Position numbers and translations under genes: made by a program
Notes under the pieces: model-generated
What the model was told of the DNA's origin: nothing
The model's database searches: none
Seen by the model: only the letters and a program-made list of their open reading frames with translations
DNA from: Botryococcus braunii
Lineage: Eukaryota > Chlorophyta > Trebouxiophyceae
Assembly (NCBI GenBank): GCA_002005505.1
Contig: KV908554.1
Location: 72,501 to 136,500 of the forward strand
Reading direction: 5' to 3'
DNA: 64,000 bases
In this document: piece by piece, positions 30,819 through 43,000 of the stretch
Position numbering within the stretch: the stretch's first letter is position 1
Layout: each line of letters begins with the position of its first letter

Positions 30819-31576
30819 GTCCCACTTGCGGGCATCCCTTGATTAAGCCATTTGCGGCTTGAGCCTTTTCCAGCCACTTGCGGCTGATGACCCTTGGAGC
30901 TTCAATGCCAGCCAGCTTGGGTTTGGGAGGGAGGGAGGGTGGAAGGGTCTGGGAGGGGGATTCGTGATTGGGGATTTGCATGCATGTCTCTTGGTTATAT
31001 GTTTTGCATGGGTTATGTTTCCTTGACCCACGGCTCCACTTTGTGATGCACTTGCTGTTGCAGTGTAGCTGCAAATTGTAGTTCCGTGCTTGAATAACTT
31101 GCTTTGGTATCTTACCCATGAGATACAACATGTGGCAGTTAGTGTGTCTAGCTTGCTGCTCTAGACAATATGCCTTATGCCCGTTGTTGGAAAACCACCT
31201 CAAGCGAAGGTTGCACTGCGTAGCAGGGTAACTGGACCTAAGGTTTGGACAAGTGCTAGTCTAATGACTCAACCTTATTGTTTCATCACTGGTGTGAGTG
31301 CTGTCTAGGGAGTTCGTCCCCTAAGTTAGAGGATCCGCCTTGCAGACGATAGTCCTTAGAATGTTAAGGTATTCGAGCATTGAGCAGATGAGTCCCTCGT
31401 CTGTGTCGTGCTAAACTTGCTTGTGGATTTCATCCTCTAACTTGCGTTATGTAGTAACTATAGGAGGTGTGATTGTCTATAGTTACAGTAAGCAGGGTTC
31501 GTGATACTCCTGTCTTACGTTTGTGGCCCCAATTGCCATAAACATCATCTCATAGCTTATGCCAAGGGGGAGGGCA
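30819..31576 (+). other. G2 3' non-coding region and polypurine tract
   Basis: Unusually long (758 bp) untranslated stretch between the chromodomain stop and the 3' LTR, ending in AAGGGGGAGGGCA as PPT. No ORF was recognised. It has short TTGCGGC repeats near 30850-30890. Confidence 0.7.
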
Positions 31577-31837
31577 TGTAGCATTTCCTAGGGTATAATG
31601 CTCTAGTAGGGTCCTTGGCATAGTGCATGACTTGCCTTGTGATCTAGTTCGCAGTACAACCTCGCTCAGGTACTTCGCTCGGTTGCCCGATCACGCGTCT
31701 GTGGCAGTACGATATAATTCAATCCACCCTGGGTTTAAGAGTACGCTTGCGAATCAATCATGTAACACTCTTTTGTTGCACACCACGAACGTCTCACTGT
31801 CTCCTTCTAAACCTCTTCCGCTAAGCTATAGTCTACA
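31577..31837 (+). repeat. G2 3' LTR
   Basis: 261 bp copy of the 5' LTR, followed by the second copy of gcttc. Confidence 0.97.
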
Positions 31838-31842
31838 GCTTC

Positions 31843-32397
31843 CGATCGGTTGGCTTCAAGGCTAACCCTCAGAAATGCGAGCTCTTCGCCGACGAAGTAC
31901 TGTATCTTGGATATATCATAACGCAGCAAGGAGTAAGACCTAACCCCTCAAAAGTTGAAGCCGTTTTAAATGCCGCACCGCCGATAACAGTGACAGAGGT
32001 CAGATCCTTCTTGGGCCTCGCCAATTACTACATGAGGTTCTTGCCAAACATGGCTGCAGTATCATCTCCGTTAACCAAACTGACCAAAAAGGGGGTGGCC
32101 TTTGTTTGGACCCCGGAGTGCCAGGCTGCCTTCCAAGCCATCAAGCGAATGTTGACCGACGCGCCGCTTCTACGCTACCCGAATTTCAGTAAGGAGTTCA
32201 CCCTTTACACCGATTGGCAGCCTGGAGCCGCCGCTGCCATACTGGGACAAGAGCATGAAGACGGAGACCATGTGATCGCCTACGCCAGCAAAACCCTACA
32301 AGGGGCTGAACTTAACTACGCCCCCACAGATGGAGAGCTTCTCGCCATAGTGTGGGCTGTGAAGCTATTTCGTCCTTATCTCTATGGAGTTCATTTC
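31843..32397 (+). CDS. G1 RT thumb/connection and RNase H, interrupted
   Basis: In-frame continuation of 25131-25806: GFKANPQKCELFADEVLYLG, then RSFLGLANYYMRFLPN, followed by RNase H with FTLYTD (catalytic Asp kept, although the usual DAS reads DWQ), VIAYASKTL and DGELLAIVWAV. It is cut at 32398 by copia B after LYGVHF. The remainder of G1 pol is outside the window. Confidence 0.9.
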
Positions 32398-33126
32398 TGT
32401 GAACTTCTGAGTTCGGCGTTCCCTGTATGACCCGGCACGAGGGTGTTTAGCCCGGCGACACTCTTGTTGTGTGTCGAGTAACAAGCAGTGTCGACTGTGA
32501 ATGAGATGACTTGACTGGCGACAGTGAAGTAGCAAACACCCGAAGTGCTTTTGATGTCCCAATCAAGTCTTACAATGCTTATTGCTCTCTCTCATCACTC
32601 AGCAATTCAAACTACTCTATCTACGAAGTTACTGATAGTCTGCATTACCGATGTCCGATGAGCTAAGCAGTAGCACCTTTCTATTACACATTATCTAGAC
32701 CCCTTCCTAATCCATTGTTCTTGTGCATGTGATGTCCTAACAGCAGTTTACCTGTATGACCCGGCACGAGGGTGTTTAGCCCGGCGACACTCTTGTTGTG
32801 TGTCGAGTAACAAGCAGTGTCGACTGTGAATGAGATGACTTGACTGGCGACAGTGAAGTAGCAAACACCCGAAGTGCTTTTGATGTCCCAATCAAGTGCC
32901 TCAACCCTTCGAGCCAGGAGCATATATCCTTTCGAGCAAACCGTGTCTGATTACTTCATCCTCTCTTATTAACGTGTAATTGGTCTAGATTGGTTCTGGC
33001 AGAACTCCTAGGTTCTGCCACCTATTACTCATTTTAATAAGTGGTCTCACTGGTAATTGGAGCTGATCTGGCCACTATTACTCTTCTGAGGGAAAGGCAC
33101 CAAAATGTTCAGTCACTATTATAACA
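32398..33126 (-). repeat. Copia B 3' LTR
   Basis: 729 bp; in element orientation it starts TGTTATAATAGTGACTGAAC and ends AGAAGTTCACA. It contains a 147-bp direct duplication (32422-32568 and 32751-32897, offset 329), bordered by TACAG^GTAAAC after the upstream copy and TACAG^GGAACG after the downstream copy. The layout is the same as in the copia A LTRs. Confidence 0.88.
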
Positions 33127-33144
33127 CTTCCCCTTGCCTTTTCC

Positions 33145-36100
33145 TCACAAAAACTTGGCCAAACCCAGAGCCTCACGATGTCCCTGAAATACCTGCCTTG
33201 TTAAAGGCTTTGTGAATATATCTGCCACATTCCTTGCAGAAGGAAAGTATTTCACATCAACTTGACCCAATGCAATAGCTTCCCGCGCAAAGTGGAAGCT
33301 GATAGCGATATGCTTGGTATGCTTAGAGAACACTGGATTTCTGAGATGATTGATGCATCCCTGATTGTCACAGTGAATCTTGACAATCCATGGGGAAATC
33401 CCAATTTCCTCAAGGAATCCCTTCATCCAATTGGCCTCTTTGACAGCTGCACTTGCTGCCATGAACTCAGCTTCTACAGTGGATGTGGCAACTGCAGACT
33501 GCTTCTTGCTCCCCCAAACTACAGCTCCACCAAACACTCTGATTACGTACCCTGTAGTGGAAAATCGATGATCTTGATCCCCACCATAATCTGCATCAAC
33601 AAAACCCTGAAGCTCTGTGTCCTTCCCTCCAAGGACCAAAACGAGATCTCTGGTTGCCTTCAGATATTTCAACACTCTGATGGCTTCATTCCAGTGAGCA
33701 GTAGTAGGGGTAATCCTGTACCTGGAAAGCACTCCCACAGCCTGTGAAATATCAGGCCTGGTGGTATTTGCAATGTACAACAGTGACCCAACCAGTTCAC
33801 AGTACCTGTGTCCTGGTGGAAGTGGGCTCCCAGCACCAATGCTGTCACTGTTGCCCTTGGACATAGGTCGCTGTGTGGCCACAAAATCTTTGGTCATAGG
33901 GGTGTCGGGCCCCACAGACTCCAGATCCAGCCCAAATTTCTCAACCAGTGCATCAATCTTAGGGATGCAACTTAATGAAATGAGCCCTTTATCCCTATCT
34001 CTCATCACTTGACAGCCCAGAAAATCTTTCACCTCTCCTAAATCATGAATGGTGAACTCTTGCTTGAGTAACCCCTTCACTCTCTCAATCTCTCCCATTC
34101 CCTTTGAAACTATCAGTAGATCATCTACATAAATCAACACAAATGACTTTCCTCCATCTACTGAACACTTCACATAGACACCAGCATCACTCTTGCACAC
34201 TTCATAGCCCATGGTATGCAGCTTCTCATTAAGGGTCTTATGCCATGCCCTTGGAGCTTGCTTCAGGCCATACAATGCCTTCTTCAAGCGACACACTGTG
34301 TTACCATCCCCATTTTCAAACCCAGGAGGTTGTGTGACATACACTTCCTCCTCTAATTCCCCATTCAGGAACGCAGTCTTGACATCCACCTGGTGAATTT
34401 CAAGACCCTCTTGTGCAGCCACTGACAGTAAGGCTCTCCTAGATCCATAGCTGCTAGTTGGAGCAAAGACTTCCATGACATCTACTCCAGGAATTTGCCT
34501 GCATCCTTGAGCTACCAGCCTAGCCTTGAACCTCAGCACATTGCCATGGGCATCCATTTTTACGGAAAAGATCCAATGAACTGGAATCACCTTATGGCCA
34601 CGAGGTCTAGGGACATACTCCATGACCTCGTGGGCATCCAAGGAATTCTGCTCTTCTTGCATAGCAGCCTTCCAATATTCCCATTGAGGGGACTTCTGTG
34701 CCTCCCTCAAGCTGGAAGGCACACTAATCTTCCCAAACCGTACCCCTGTGTGCTTCCCCTGATCTGGCTTGCTCTCACTCTCTCTTTCACCCACTACTCT
34801 TTCGCTGAATGTCGCCGCACTGCACCTGGGTGCAGGTTGTGAGGATTCTGACTTTCCTCGCTGCTCTCTCTCTCTTTTCGACTCACAGTTTGCCCTTTCG
34901 AGCTTACTGCTTCGCACTCTCACATCATCCTCCCAGACACAGGTATCTCTCGGAACGCTCTTATAATTGGGCAAATTCTCACACTGTCCAAGCTTCCGAT
35001 TCACCTCCTCATCCACACTCTTACATGTCTGACGGGTTTCAGCCACGTCAGAGCTCTCACAGGCAATTGAACCACTCTGCTCAGCTTGGACACTTGGTCT
35101 GTCTTGGTGTTGTGCCCATGTCTCTCTCTCTCTCTGTCTGCTCCCCACCAAACATGAGCGCTGGGGCGCAGGCCCAGCCGCACCCTCACAAGCAAGGCCC
35201 ACACTTGTGTGGCTGGCACCACTTTGTCTTTGGGCATTACAGACAAAACTCACATCTCTAACAATCCCCTCAGGCACTGAACAGGTCCCACCCATACATC
35301 TCAGCTCGCTTGGACCATTTTCAGTCTGATCAGAGACTGTCCCCCTCTCATCACTCACATGTAGTTCAGGTCTCTCAAGATCCTGACTTCTTTCCTGCAC
35401 TTCCCCTGGTCCCTGTGACTCGGTGTCACATTCTGTCACCCCCACTCGCTCACAGCTCTCTCCCTTCTCCTGTGCCAGCAGGAGCTCGCGAGCAGCAGTG
35501 CGATGCTCATAGCGTTGGGCCCGAGAGGGTCCATTCAAAGGCGGAGTTACAGTAGCAGGAGGTGTATTCCGGAGGGACTGCTGTGCTCGCTCCAAGGTCC
35601 GTTGATGCTGCCCACTGTCAGAGCCTCCTCGCGCAAGTCGCTGAAGTGTATCCAGTGCCCCGGACTGGTCCAGATCCAGCTGAGGTGGTTTCTTACTTGG
35701 TCCATGACGAATTTCTGGAGCGCCCTCCTCTTGGGAAGACTTCCCCTGACATGCAGGCTCGGTTGCAGCTTGGTCAGGGGGTCCTGGGAGGGTGCTGTCA
35801 GGTCTGCTGCTGAGGCAGGGAGCTCTGACAACCTGATTCTGAGTGCTGCACTGAGGTGAGGAGACTGTTGGGTCGCTGATGTGCTGCTGAGCTGGCAAAC
35901 CTTCAGGATACGTGAACTGTAGTGGCTGGTCAGGGAGGGTGGACATTCCCACCCGAGAGGCTCCTCGGATGTGTTCCACAAACTGGACATCTCTGCTCTC
36001 TCTCCAGACCCCCCCTCCCAGATAAATACGATATGCCTTGGACACTGGGGAATAGCCAGTGAACATGCCAGGCACAGCCTTTGGTGCAAATACCCCCCTC

Positions 36101-36404
36101 TGCTGATCGGGCACATGCACAAATGCCAGGCATCCCCACGTACGAAGAAGTGACACATCTGGCTTGTATCCCATGAATAATTCACAAGGAGTGAGAGGCC
36201 TGCCTGTACTGGGTCCCATATTCAGGAGGATGCAGGCTGTTTCTAGGGCCTCTTTCCACATGACTGGGCTGGCACCAGCAAAATTGAGGAGGGTTCTGGT
36301 TCGCTCCTTCAAGGTCCTGTTGGCTCGCTCTGCTATCCCGTTCTGCTGGGGTGTGTAGGGGGCAGACATCTCCAGCTTAGTGCCCTGAGATGCACAGAAC
36401 TCCT
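33145..36404 (-). CDS. Copia B Pol: integrase C-terminal part, RT, RNase H
   Basis: Open from the SAPYTPQQNGIAERANRT segment (integrase catalytic Glu) to TAA at 33145. After the integrase core comes GYKPDVSLLRTWGC, a Ser/Gln/Glu-rich linker, RT (VHWIFSVKMDAHGN, LYGLKQAPRAWH, YVDD in LIYVDDLLIV) and RNase H (VDADYGGDQDHR, STVEAEFMAA, DNQGCINHLRNP). It aligns residue by residue with copia A over these domains. The first ATG (36369) lies inside the integrase and is not a genuine start. The region is joined to 36405-36741 by a frameshift. Confidence 0.9.
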
Positions 36405-36741
36405 TGAATTAATAAATTCTGTGCCTCTGTCACACCGAATGCACTTGACAGGTGTCCCTCTTTCTGTCTGCCAAAATAGGATCAGGTCCCTGACAACTGA
36501 GGCAATTACATCCTTTGACTTTACTGGTAGGACAGCCTTCCATCCAGATGCCTCATCAGCTACAGTCACCCAAAAACGTTCCCCTGAGATGGCTGCTGGT
36601 GAAATGGGGCCCACAGTGTCAATATGGATTCTGTCAAGAGGATTTATTGCAGGCCTGGAATTTTCACCAAAGGGAGGACGGGTTTGCTTCCCCTCAATGC
36701 ATGCTTCACAATACTTTGGACAGTTCTCACCAGATGACAGG
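36405..36741 (-). pseudogene. Copia B integrase, middle part (frameshifted)
   Basis: Reads ENCPKYCEACIEGKQTRPPF, HIDTVGPISP (first catalytic Asp) and KCIRCDRGTEF (second Asp), then loses frame after FIN near 36410. Comparison with copia A (where two residues and Phe follow) indicates a small deletion there. It is truncated on the right by G3. Confidence 0.85.
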
Positions 36742-37219
36742 TGTAACGGAATGCGAGGATTTCCGAGCATTTCGGGACATTTGCGGGAGACGCCCTTTGG
36801 CGCCATACTGCACGCCCGTGGGAGCCACGTGGTTAGCCGCTCGAACGAGAGTAGCACCTTCCGTCGGTGATGGTTGCTTACGCCATGCATAGTTGGCACT
36901 CCGTCATTGCGTGTGTTTGATGACAATAGTTGTCACCGTTAGCACGCCAACGAGTGGACGATCTAGGGCTCTCACGAAGGATAGAGGGACATAAGTCGTA
37001 CATGGGCCGAGTCCGAAGCATAGGCGTCCCTTGGCTAGGAACCCGCGTGCCGAGTAGATTAACACGAGAGGACAGAACTGGAGAAACCACAAGGGTAAGC
37101 TGTGTGGTGGGGTGGTTCTTGTAAACGCTTGCTTGCCCCAAGTGACGGACCTCGTGTCGCGCCTCGTTCCTTGCTCCCTTCCTTCTTTACTTCCTTATAA
37201 ATTCCGCTGAGTTATTACA
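36742..37219 (+). repeat. G3 5' LTR
   Basis: 478 bp, TGTAACGGAATG to GTTATTACA, with inverted TGTAA/TTACA ends, followed by TT and the PBS. The extent is inferred from ends and PBS, because the 3' LTR is not in the window. Confidence 0.82.
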
Positions 37220-37221
37220 TT

Positions 37222-37236
37222 TGGTATCGGCGAAAG
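37222..37236 (+). promoter_or_regulatory. G3 primer-binding site
   Basis: TGGTATCGGCGAAAG, two bases after the LTR end, of the same class as in G2. Confidence 0.7.
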
Positions 37237-37325
37237 CCGTTATCAATCCTTTGTGGTTTTCGCTCAAGTTGTTGGAAGTTGGCAGATGCCGATGTAAGGA
37301 TCTAACTTTGGGATGCGTCGCGTAG

Positions 37326-38588
37326 ATGAGCTCGGTGGGATCCGATAGGTTTAAAAACCTATCTGAAGAAGACCGAAGCCTTGTGGAAGGTTCTTTGAAG
37401 GAAGGAATTGAAGTGATGGACTTGTTGGAAGAGGACGTTGATTCCATGAACCCGATCGCCCCCACAACCGAGGGATCGGAAGGCAAAAGGAAGAAACGCC
37501 CCTTGTCAAAGGATGAAATTGAAGAATACATTAACACGTTAGTCGAACAAAAGTTGGAGGCTCGGCAGGCTGAGGCCCAAGCACCGATCATCAAACCGGT
37601 GCAAGTGCGTGCTGCCCCTCCTTCTCTCTTTAACGGAAAACGTGGAAGTTTTATGTTTTTTGCACGGAAATTGGCATCATATGCTAAACTCACAAACGTG
37701 CCTGATGCTAAGTGGGTTGCTTTGGCAGTTCAACACTTGGAAGAAAGACCTCTTAAAGTGTGGGATGCTTTTGTGCGTAAGTGGGAAAAAGAGGGAGGAG
37801 AGGAAGATGCCATAGAGTGGGAAGACTTTAAAGCTTTTATGTCCAAAAGATATGATGCCACTGACACAGTAGCAATAGCAAGACAAAAGCTTGACAAAGT
37901 CTACCAGGGAAATGAAAGTGTGGAGAGGTACATTGAAAGATTTGTTGCTTTGCTTTCGGATATTGAGGTGGAATATGAAATGGTAGAGCAGGATAAGTTG
38001 CACTTATTCATGAAGGGTCTTAATGTGCAGTTAAGATTGGCCAGTACCATCAACCCCGGGACAGGGAAACCCTTCACAGACCTGGATGACTTGTGCTCCT
38101 TTGTGGTCAAGTATGAAGGTGGTTTCAAGAGTGCCCATGGGGATGCACAGGGAGGTCCCCCCAAGAGGAGGACACTATCAAACTTCCACACCAATCTTGG
38201 TGCAGCTCATATCCCAGAGGAAGTTCAAGGGTCACCACCCTTCTGGGGAGCTGTTGGAGGACCCCCTGGTGCACCAGGGAAGGGAAAGTTGGACTCTCGG
38301 AAGGTCATCCCCGCTAATATGGAGTGTTACTTTTGCAAACAGTTGGGCCATGAAGCATGGCAATGTCAGTTGAAAAGGGAGTGGTTGGCTGCTAAAGCTA
38401 AAGCGGGAGGGTTCCAACCACCAGTCTTTCAACCGGGTTACTTTCCCTCTGCACCACAGGCCCCACCAGTGGTGGCACCAGTGCAAGGAGGGCTTCCACC
38501 ACCTCAAGGAGGGCAAGGTAATTGGCAAGGAAAAGGAAAGGGAAGAGGGAAGTGGAAGGGGAAAGGGAAGGGGAAACCCAAAACTTGA
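37326..38588 (+). CDS. G3 Gag
   Basis: 420 residues: an acidic N terminus, a Ty3-type Gag domain (about 100-255, with SLFNGKRGSFMFFARKL, VKVW-like LKVWDAFVRKW, RYIERFVALLSDI, LFMKGLNVQLRL), a CCHC knuckle CYFCKQLGHEAWQC (about 338-351), and a Gly/Lys/Pro-rich basic tail. The ATG at 37326 is the first after the PBS. It ends with TGA at 38586-38588; the pol ATG at 38601 is in the same frame, four codons later. Confidence 0.92.
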   Translation: MSSVGSDRFKNLSEEDRSLVEGSLKEGIEVMDLLEEDVDSMNPIAPTTEGSEGKRKKRPLSKDEIEEYINTLVEQKLEARQAEAQAPIIKPVQVRAAPPSLFNGKRGSFMFFARKLASYAKLTNVPDAKWVALAVQHLEERPLKVWDAFVRKWEKEGGEEDAIEWEDFKAFMSKRYDATDTVAIARQKLDKVYQGNESVERYIERFVALLSDIEVEYEMVEQDKLHLFMKGLNVQLRLASTINPGTGKPFTDLDDLCSFVVKYEGGFKSAHGDAQGGPPKRRTLSNFHTNLGAAHIPEEVQGSPPFWGAVGGPPGAPGKGKLDSRKVIPANMECYFCKQLGHEAWQCQLKREWLAAKAKAGGFQPPVFQPGYFPSAPQAPPVVAPVQGGLPPPQGGQGNWQGKGKGRGKWKGKGKGKPKT

Positions 38589-38600
38589 CTCGCAAGGGTC

Positions 38601-38960
38601 ATGGATCCCCATTGTTTGGCCTATTTGTCTTCACTCTCTGAACCCTTTGAGTTGGTAGTACCTAAGAAAAATTGTGCAGAGGCTTGCTTGCATGATTTCT
38701 TTGCAAAGAGAAAACATGATCCCAGCCTTGGTGCCTGCTTTGTTATTAGCCAAAAAGTCTGGAAAAGCAGGAGGTTTTTCTTAGAGTACATGACAAGGGC
38801 CAAACTAAAAGTTCTTGCTCGGGGATGTAGGGAAGAACAATTCATGTTCTCGGGCAAGGCAGGAATATTTCCTTTTTCATTTGTGCTTGCATGTGTCATG
38901 CCACAACCATCTTGTCATGTAGGGCATGTGGGAAATCTCTCACCACTCAACCTGACTTTT
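38601..38960 (+). CDS. G3 Pol, N-terminal segment before copia A2
   Basis: Starts MDPHCLAYLSSLSEPFEL. The segment has no recognisable domain and ends in frame at the A2 insertion (NLTF). Excluding A2, the frame continues into the protease at 45978 (AVTVRGMEF). The sequence PCHVGHVG with several Cys/His is seen, but not as a clear zinc finger. Confidence 0.75.
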
Positions 38961-39654
38961 TGTTGAGTTCTGAACATTATTATTGAATGCCTTGTGCTTT
39001 AAGTGATCTTCATGTGTGCACTATTAGGATATGGGTCCATTGAGAACATAAGGTACCTGGAGACACGGCAGATTCTGGACGTTTTCGAACATAAGGTACA
39101 ATCCTATCTAGATCACACGTTTGTCGGATGAACTCTTAAGGCTGCCCCACCGGAGTGAATACCAACTGGTTGTGAAAGATGCTGGGCATCACCAGATGCT
39201 AGTCTTGTCCGACAGTTGTGTGTGGCACTCAGCAGACAGTCGTACGGACTGTAGCTGGAGTAACTTCGTCTATTGACGACCTGTCTGCTTTGTACAGGTA
39301 CGGTGCGGCAGTGTGTGTTGTATCATTGTTGCTATTGTGAGAGTGAACAAGCTTAGTGTACCCTGTAGTCACTCAAACAGATAAGGGACAGTGACTTCAG
39401 GGAGTATAGGCATGTACTTGAACGTAGCCGTCTAGAGCCTTATCTAGTGATTGCTTGATCGGTGCTTGTGTACAAGATAATGATGTAACGGAACTGGTTG
39501 TGAAAGATGCTGGGCATCACCAGATGCTAGTCTTGTCCGACAGTTGTGTGTGGCACTCAGCAGACAGTCGTACGGACTGTAGCTGGAGTAACTTCGTCTA
39601 TTGACGACCTGTCTGCTTTGTACAGGGAAAGCCGATTGCCCATAACCTTTCACA
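38961..39654 (+). repeat. Copia A2 5' LTR
   Basis: 694 bp with the same internal 135-bp duplication. The palindrome AAGGTACCTT seen in the other copies reads AAGGTACCTG here. Confidence 0.97.
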
Positions 39655-40044
39655 GGTTATGGGCCCACGCCCTTCCAGCTGAGCCAAGTAAAAGCAGGAG
39701 TGAAGGTCGTCTACGGATGGGTCAGACGTAAGCGTCAACAAAGGAGCTCGAGCATGGCGCAGCGGCGCAAGGGAACTCGAGTGTACCAGGACCATTATCT
39801 TACTCACAGTTTACCTTTCTGGGAAATTCATAATTGAAGTTTTAGCTGTGCTTTATCATTCATAGACGTTGTCTAGAAGCACTGAGTGAGTCGGGCCGGA
39901 CTCCGGCGCAAACTTCTGAGGGGAACATATCTGCTACTACTGTGCAAGACTGGCTGGTAAATTTCCATGACATGGAGGGAATTGTAGGGTATTGCTGCAT
40001 TCCAGAAGTTTATGAGTAAGTTTGGCTGGTGAAGTGACAATAGT
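39655..40044 (+). other. Copia A2 PBS and untranslated leader
   Basis: Begins with the PBS GGTTATGGGCCCAC (39655-39668), which pairs with GCCCATAACC at the end of U5. About 100 nt in, TGGCGCAGCGG matches the recalled D-arm of initiator tRNA-Met. No upstream ORF of note. Confidence 0.75.
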
Positions 40045-43000
40045 ATGACAAAAAGGGGCAAAGAAAAGGAAAGTAGCAGTGAAACAGCAATGTCTCAACC
40101 TGGAGAAGTCAGTGGGGCCACTCCAGGGCAGTCTATGACCGGGACACAATCAGCCACTGCAGAACCAAAGGTGGAGATTGACAAGGCAGCCTACATCCCC
40201 AATACCTCTAATCCAAAGATGACTGTCATGCTTGATGATGGAGGGCGCAATTTTGAATTTTGGTATGAAAATTTGGAGGCGTGCGCAAACACCAAGGGGG
40301 TCAGAGCGGCTTTGGAGAGGCCAATGCCAGGGTCGGTGGAGAACTCAGCCATCAAGCAGTGGCTGATCCAGTCAGTTCCAGTCATCTGGCATTCTCAGAT
40401 CTCATGCCACAAAGCAGCGTTCGACTTCATCGCGTGGGTGAAGAACAGTCACACTGGAGGGAGCAACCAAGACATCAACCTTGAGTGGTACAAGGAAATG
40501 GAGCAGGGCATCAAGACAGGGGAGACACTCAAGGTCTACCTCTACAGAATGATGGATCTGGCTACAAGTCTCAGAAACAACGCGTTCATCCTCTTGGACC
40601 ACAATGTTGGGGAGCTGATGGTGAAGGGCCTCCCTCCTGTGCTGAGGCTCGAGTCCCTGGAGGTTATGGCAACCGACAAGCCGCCATTGGAGCTGATTCA
40701 AAGAATCCTGCGCGCCGCAGCCAGCCGTGGGTACAAGGACCCACCTGCAGAGGGAACACCTCAGGCCATGGCAGCTGCAGCAGTGGCTGGTCCCTCTGGG
40801 GGGGTAGCTGGAGCGTCATCAAGCGCTGGAGCTGCACCAGGAGTGGGAGCAGTACCGGGAGTTGGAGCAGCACTACCAGCAAACGAACAGCCTCCCGCTG
40901 GCCCCTCTGCAACTACTTTTGGTGGCAGGGGGCGTGGACCTGGCAGGGCAAGAAGGCCCAGAGAGGAGCTTACATGCCACTTCTGCAAGGCAAAGGGCCA
41001 CTTCATGACTGACTGCGGACCGCTCAGGCAGCTGCAGGCTCTGCATCAAAACATGCAAGCGGCAAGCGTTGGGCCTGCAGCTTACTGGGGCCAGGGAGGC
41101 CCACAGTCGTCTCCTCAAGCCTGGTGGGACCATGGATCTGGCCGGGGTGGCCCGCCTTCATCCGCTTCCAGCCCTGGACCTCCTTCAGCATATAACTATC
41201 CAACAAGTCAACACACGTTTCCGGGGTGGCATTTACCACCTCCACCCCCTCCTTCTGGTGAGGCGATGTTTATCTCTCTCAATGTGCTTGCCCCAACTTC
41301 GCATGGAGCTAGCAGCACATCTTGGTTAATAGATAGTGGTGCCTCTGTGCATATAGTCAATGATCTCTCATTGCTCCATAATCCAGTTATGCATAGACAG
41401 CCTCTTCCTCTGCACTTGGCAACCTCAGACGCCAAGGGAGGAATCATTGCATCTGGGTCTGTATGCCTTGTGAATGCAAGGCACGAAGTATTCTGGCTGC
41501 ACAATGTGCAGTGTGTTCCTTCTGCGCATACCAACCTCATTTCAGTCACTGGTGCAATTCAGGATGGAGCATCTTTCCTGACTGACACTGCAGGTGGTTA
41601 CACAGCCATGAAGGGACCTGAAGGGTGGTGTGGAGATATCACCCGCGCACGAGGTCTGTTTTTTTTGGAGTTTGTTAGTCCTGTCAGAGGGCAGCAAGTT
41701 GGCTGCAGACATATTGATCACATGGCTGAGGCGTCTCATCTTAGGAAAGGACACGTGTGTAGCGAGAGATCTCTGTGGCATGCTAGGTTAGGTCATCCTG
41801 GTGCCAGCAGCATGCAGAGGTTCTCCAAGGAAGATCTGGTTACAGGAATCAATATCTCCCTTGCTCCCTGCTCTGAGTGCCCCAAGCACTGTGAATCGTG
41901 TATACAAGGGAAACACTCCAGACCTCCTTTCCCTGTATCTTCCAGGCCTGCACATCACCCACTCGATAGAGTCCATGTGGATACTGTGGGTCCCATATCA
42001 CCTCCTGCCATCACAGGTGAACGATATTGGGTCACTGTAGTGGATGAAAGTTCACACCAAGTTGCCTCCCTGCCTGTGAAGTCAAAGGATTGCATCCCAA
42101 AGGCTGTGATAGACCTGCTCCGTTTTTGGCAGACCCAACGAGGCACGGTTGTGAAGTGTGTGAGGACTGACAGGGGTTCAGAGTTCCTGAACCAGCAATT
42201 CAAAGAGTTTTGTGCTCAGCAGGGCACTAAGATGGAGTCCTCAGCGCCCTACACGCCTCAGCAGAATGGGGTGGCGGAGAGGATGAATAGGACCCTGAAG
42301 GAGCGAACAAGGACTCTGTTGGTCCATGCTGCAGCAGACCCCTCCCTTTGGAAGGAGGCGCTTGAGACAGCTACCCTCCTCTACAATGTGGGTCCTACTT
42401 CAGGCAGGTCCCTGACCCCCATGGAATTATTCTTTGGTGTCAAACCTGATGTGTCTGTGCTGCGCACGTTTGGCTGTGTAGCCCATGTGCACATTCCCAG
42501 TGGCCAAAGGTCTGTTTTTGGGCCCAAGACCATCCCTGGGATGTTTACTGGTTATTGTCCCCAGTCTAAAGCGTATCGTGTGTACGTGGGGAATGGAGTG
42601 TGGAAGGAGAGTAGGGACGTCAGCTTTATCGAGCACTTGAGGGGGGCTGAGAGAGTGGGTCTATCAAAGGTCCAGCCTGGGTCTGTCTATGATTCTAGGA
42701 TATCACCCCCCCTTGGCAGTGAGAATCTGGCAACGCCTCAAGCAATTCCCTCTGCTGCTCCACCCACGTTCTGGGATGAGGAGGATGACCATGGAGTGGA
42801 GACGCTTTCCACTGGGGCTCCTGGGACCTCTGGACTTTGTGCTGGGGATCAGTCTGGAGACGGGACCACAGCAGCACATGACCAAGGAAACCCCACCAGC
42901 CTGGATTCTACTGTTGGGACCCCAGAACCATCTCAGCACTCGTGGTCGGTGCTTGAGCATATGCAGAATCTGGCCAGGGGGGGTGTAGAAACTCAATCCC

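Larger units (their letters stand above)
25807..31837 (+). mobile_element. Ty3/gypsy chromovirus G2 (defective)
   Basis: 6,031 bp, flanked by duplication gcttc (25802-25806 and 31838-31842). The LTRs of 261 bp appear identical, so insertion is recent. It has a PBS of TGGTATCGGCGAC type. Gag is frameshifted, and the integrase lacks the region holding its third catalytic residue. A chromodomain is present. Confidence 0.96.
15496..32397 (+). mobile_element. Ty3/gypsy element G1 (interrupted three times)
   Basis: The G1 segments present are 15496-18114, 25131-25806 and 31843-32397. The rest belongs to inserted A1, G2 and (from 32398) B. Each junction carries a 5-bp duplication where both ends are visible (gttcc, gcttc), and excision of the inserts leaves one continuous pol frame. 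The order is gag / protease-methyltransferase-RT-RNase H. Integrase and the 3' LTR lie beyond copia B, outside the window. Confidence 0.9.
32398..36741 (-). mobile_element. Ty1/copia element B, 3' portion (minus strand)
   Basis: Related to, but clearly diverged from, copia A. Its 3' LTR (32398-33126) abuts G1 with flank atttc (32393-32397). Pol is cut by G3 at 36742, and the rest (Gag, protease, 5' LTR) should lie beyond G3, outside the window. Confidence 0.92.
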
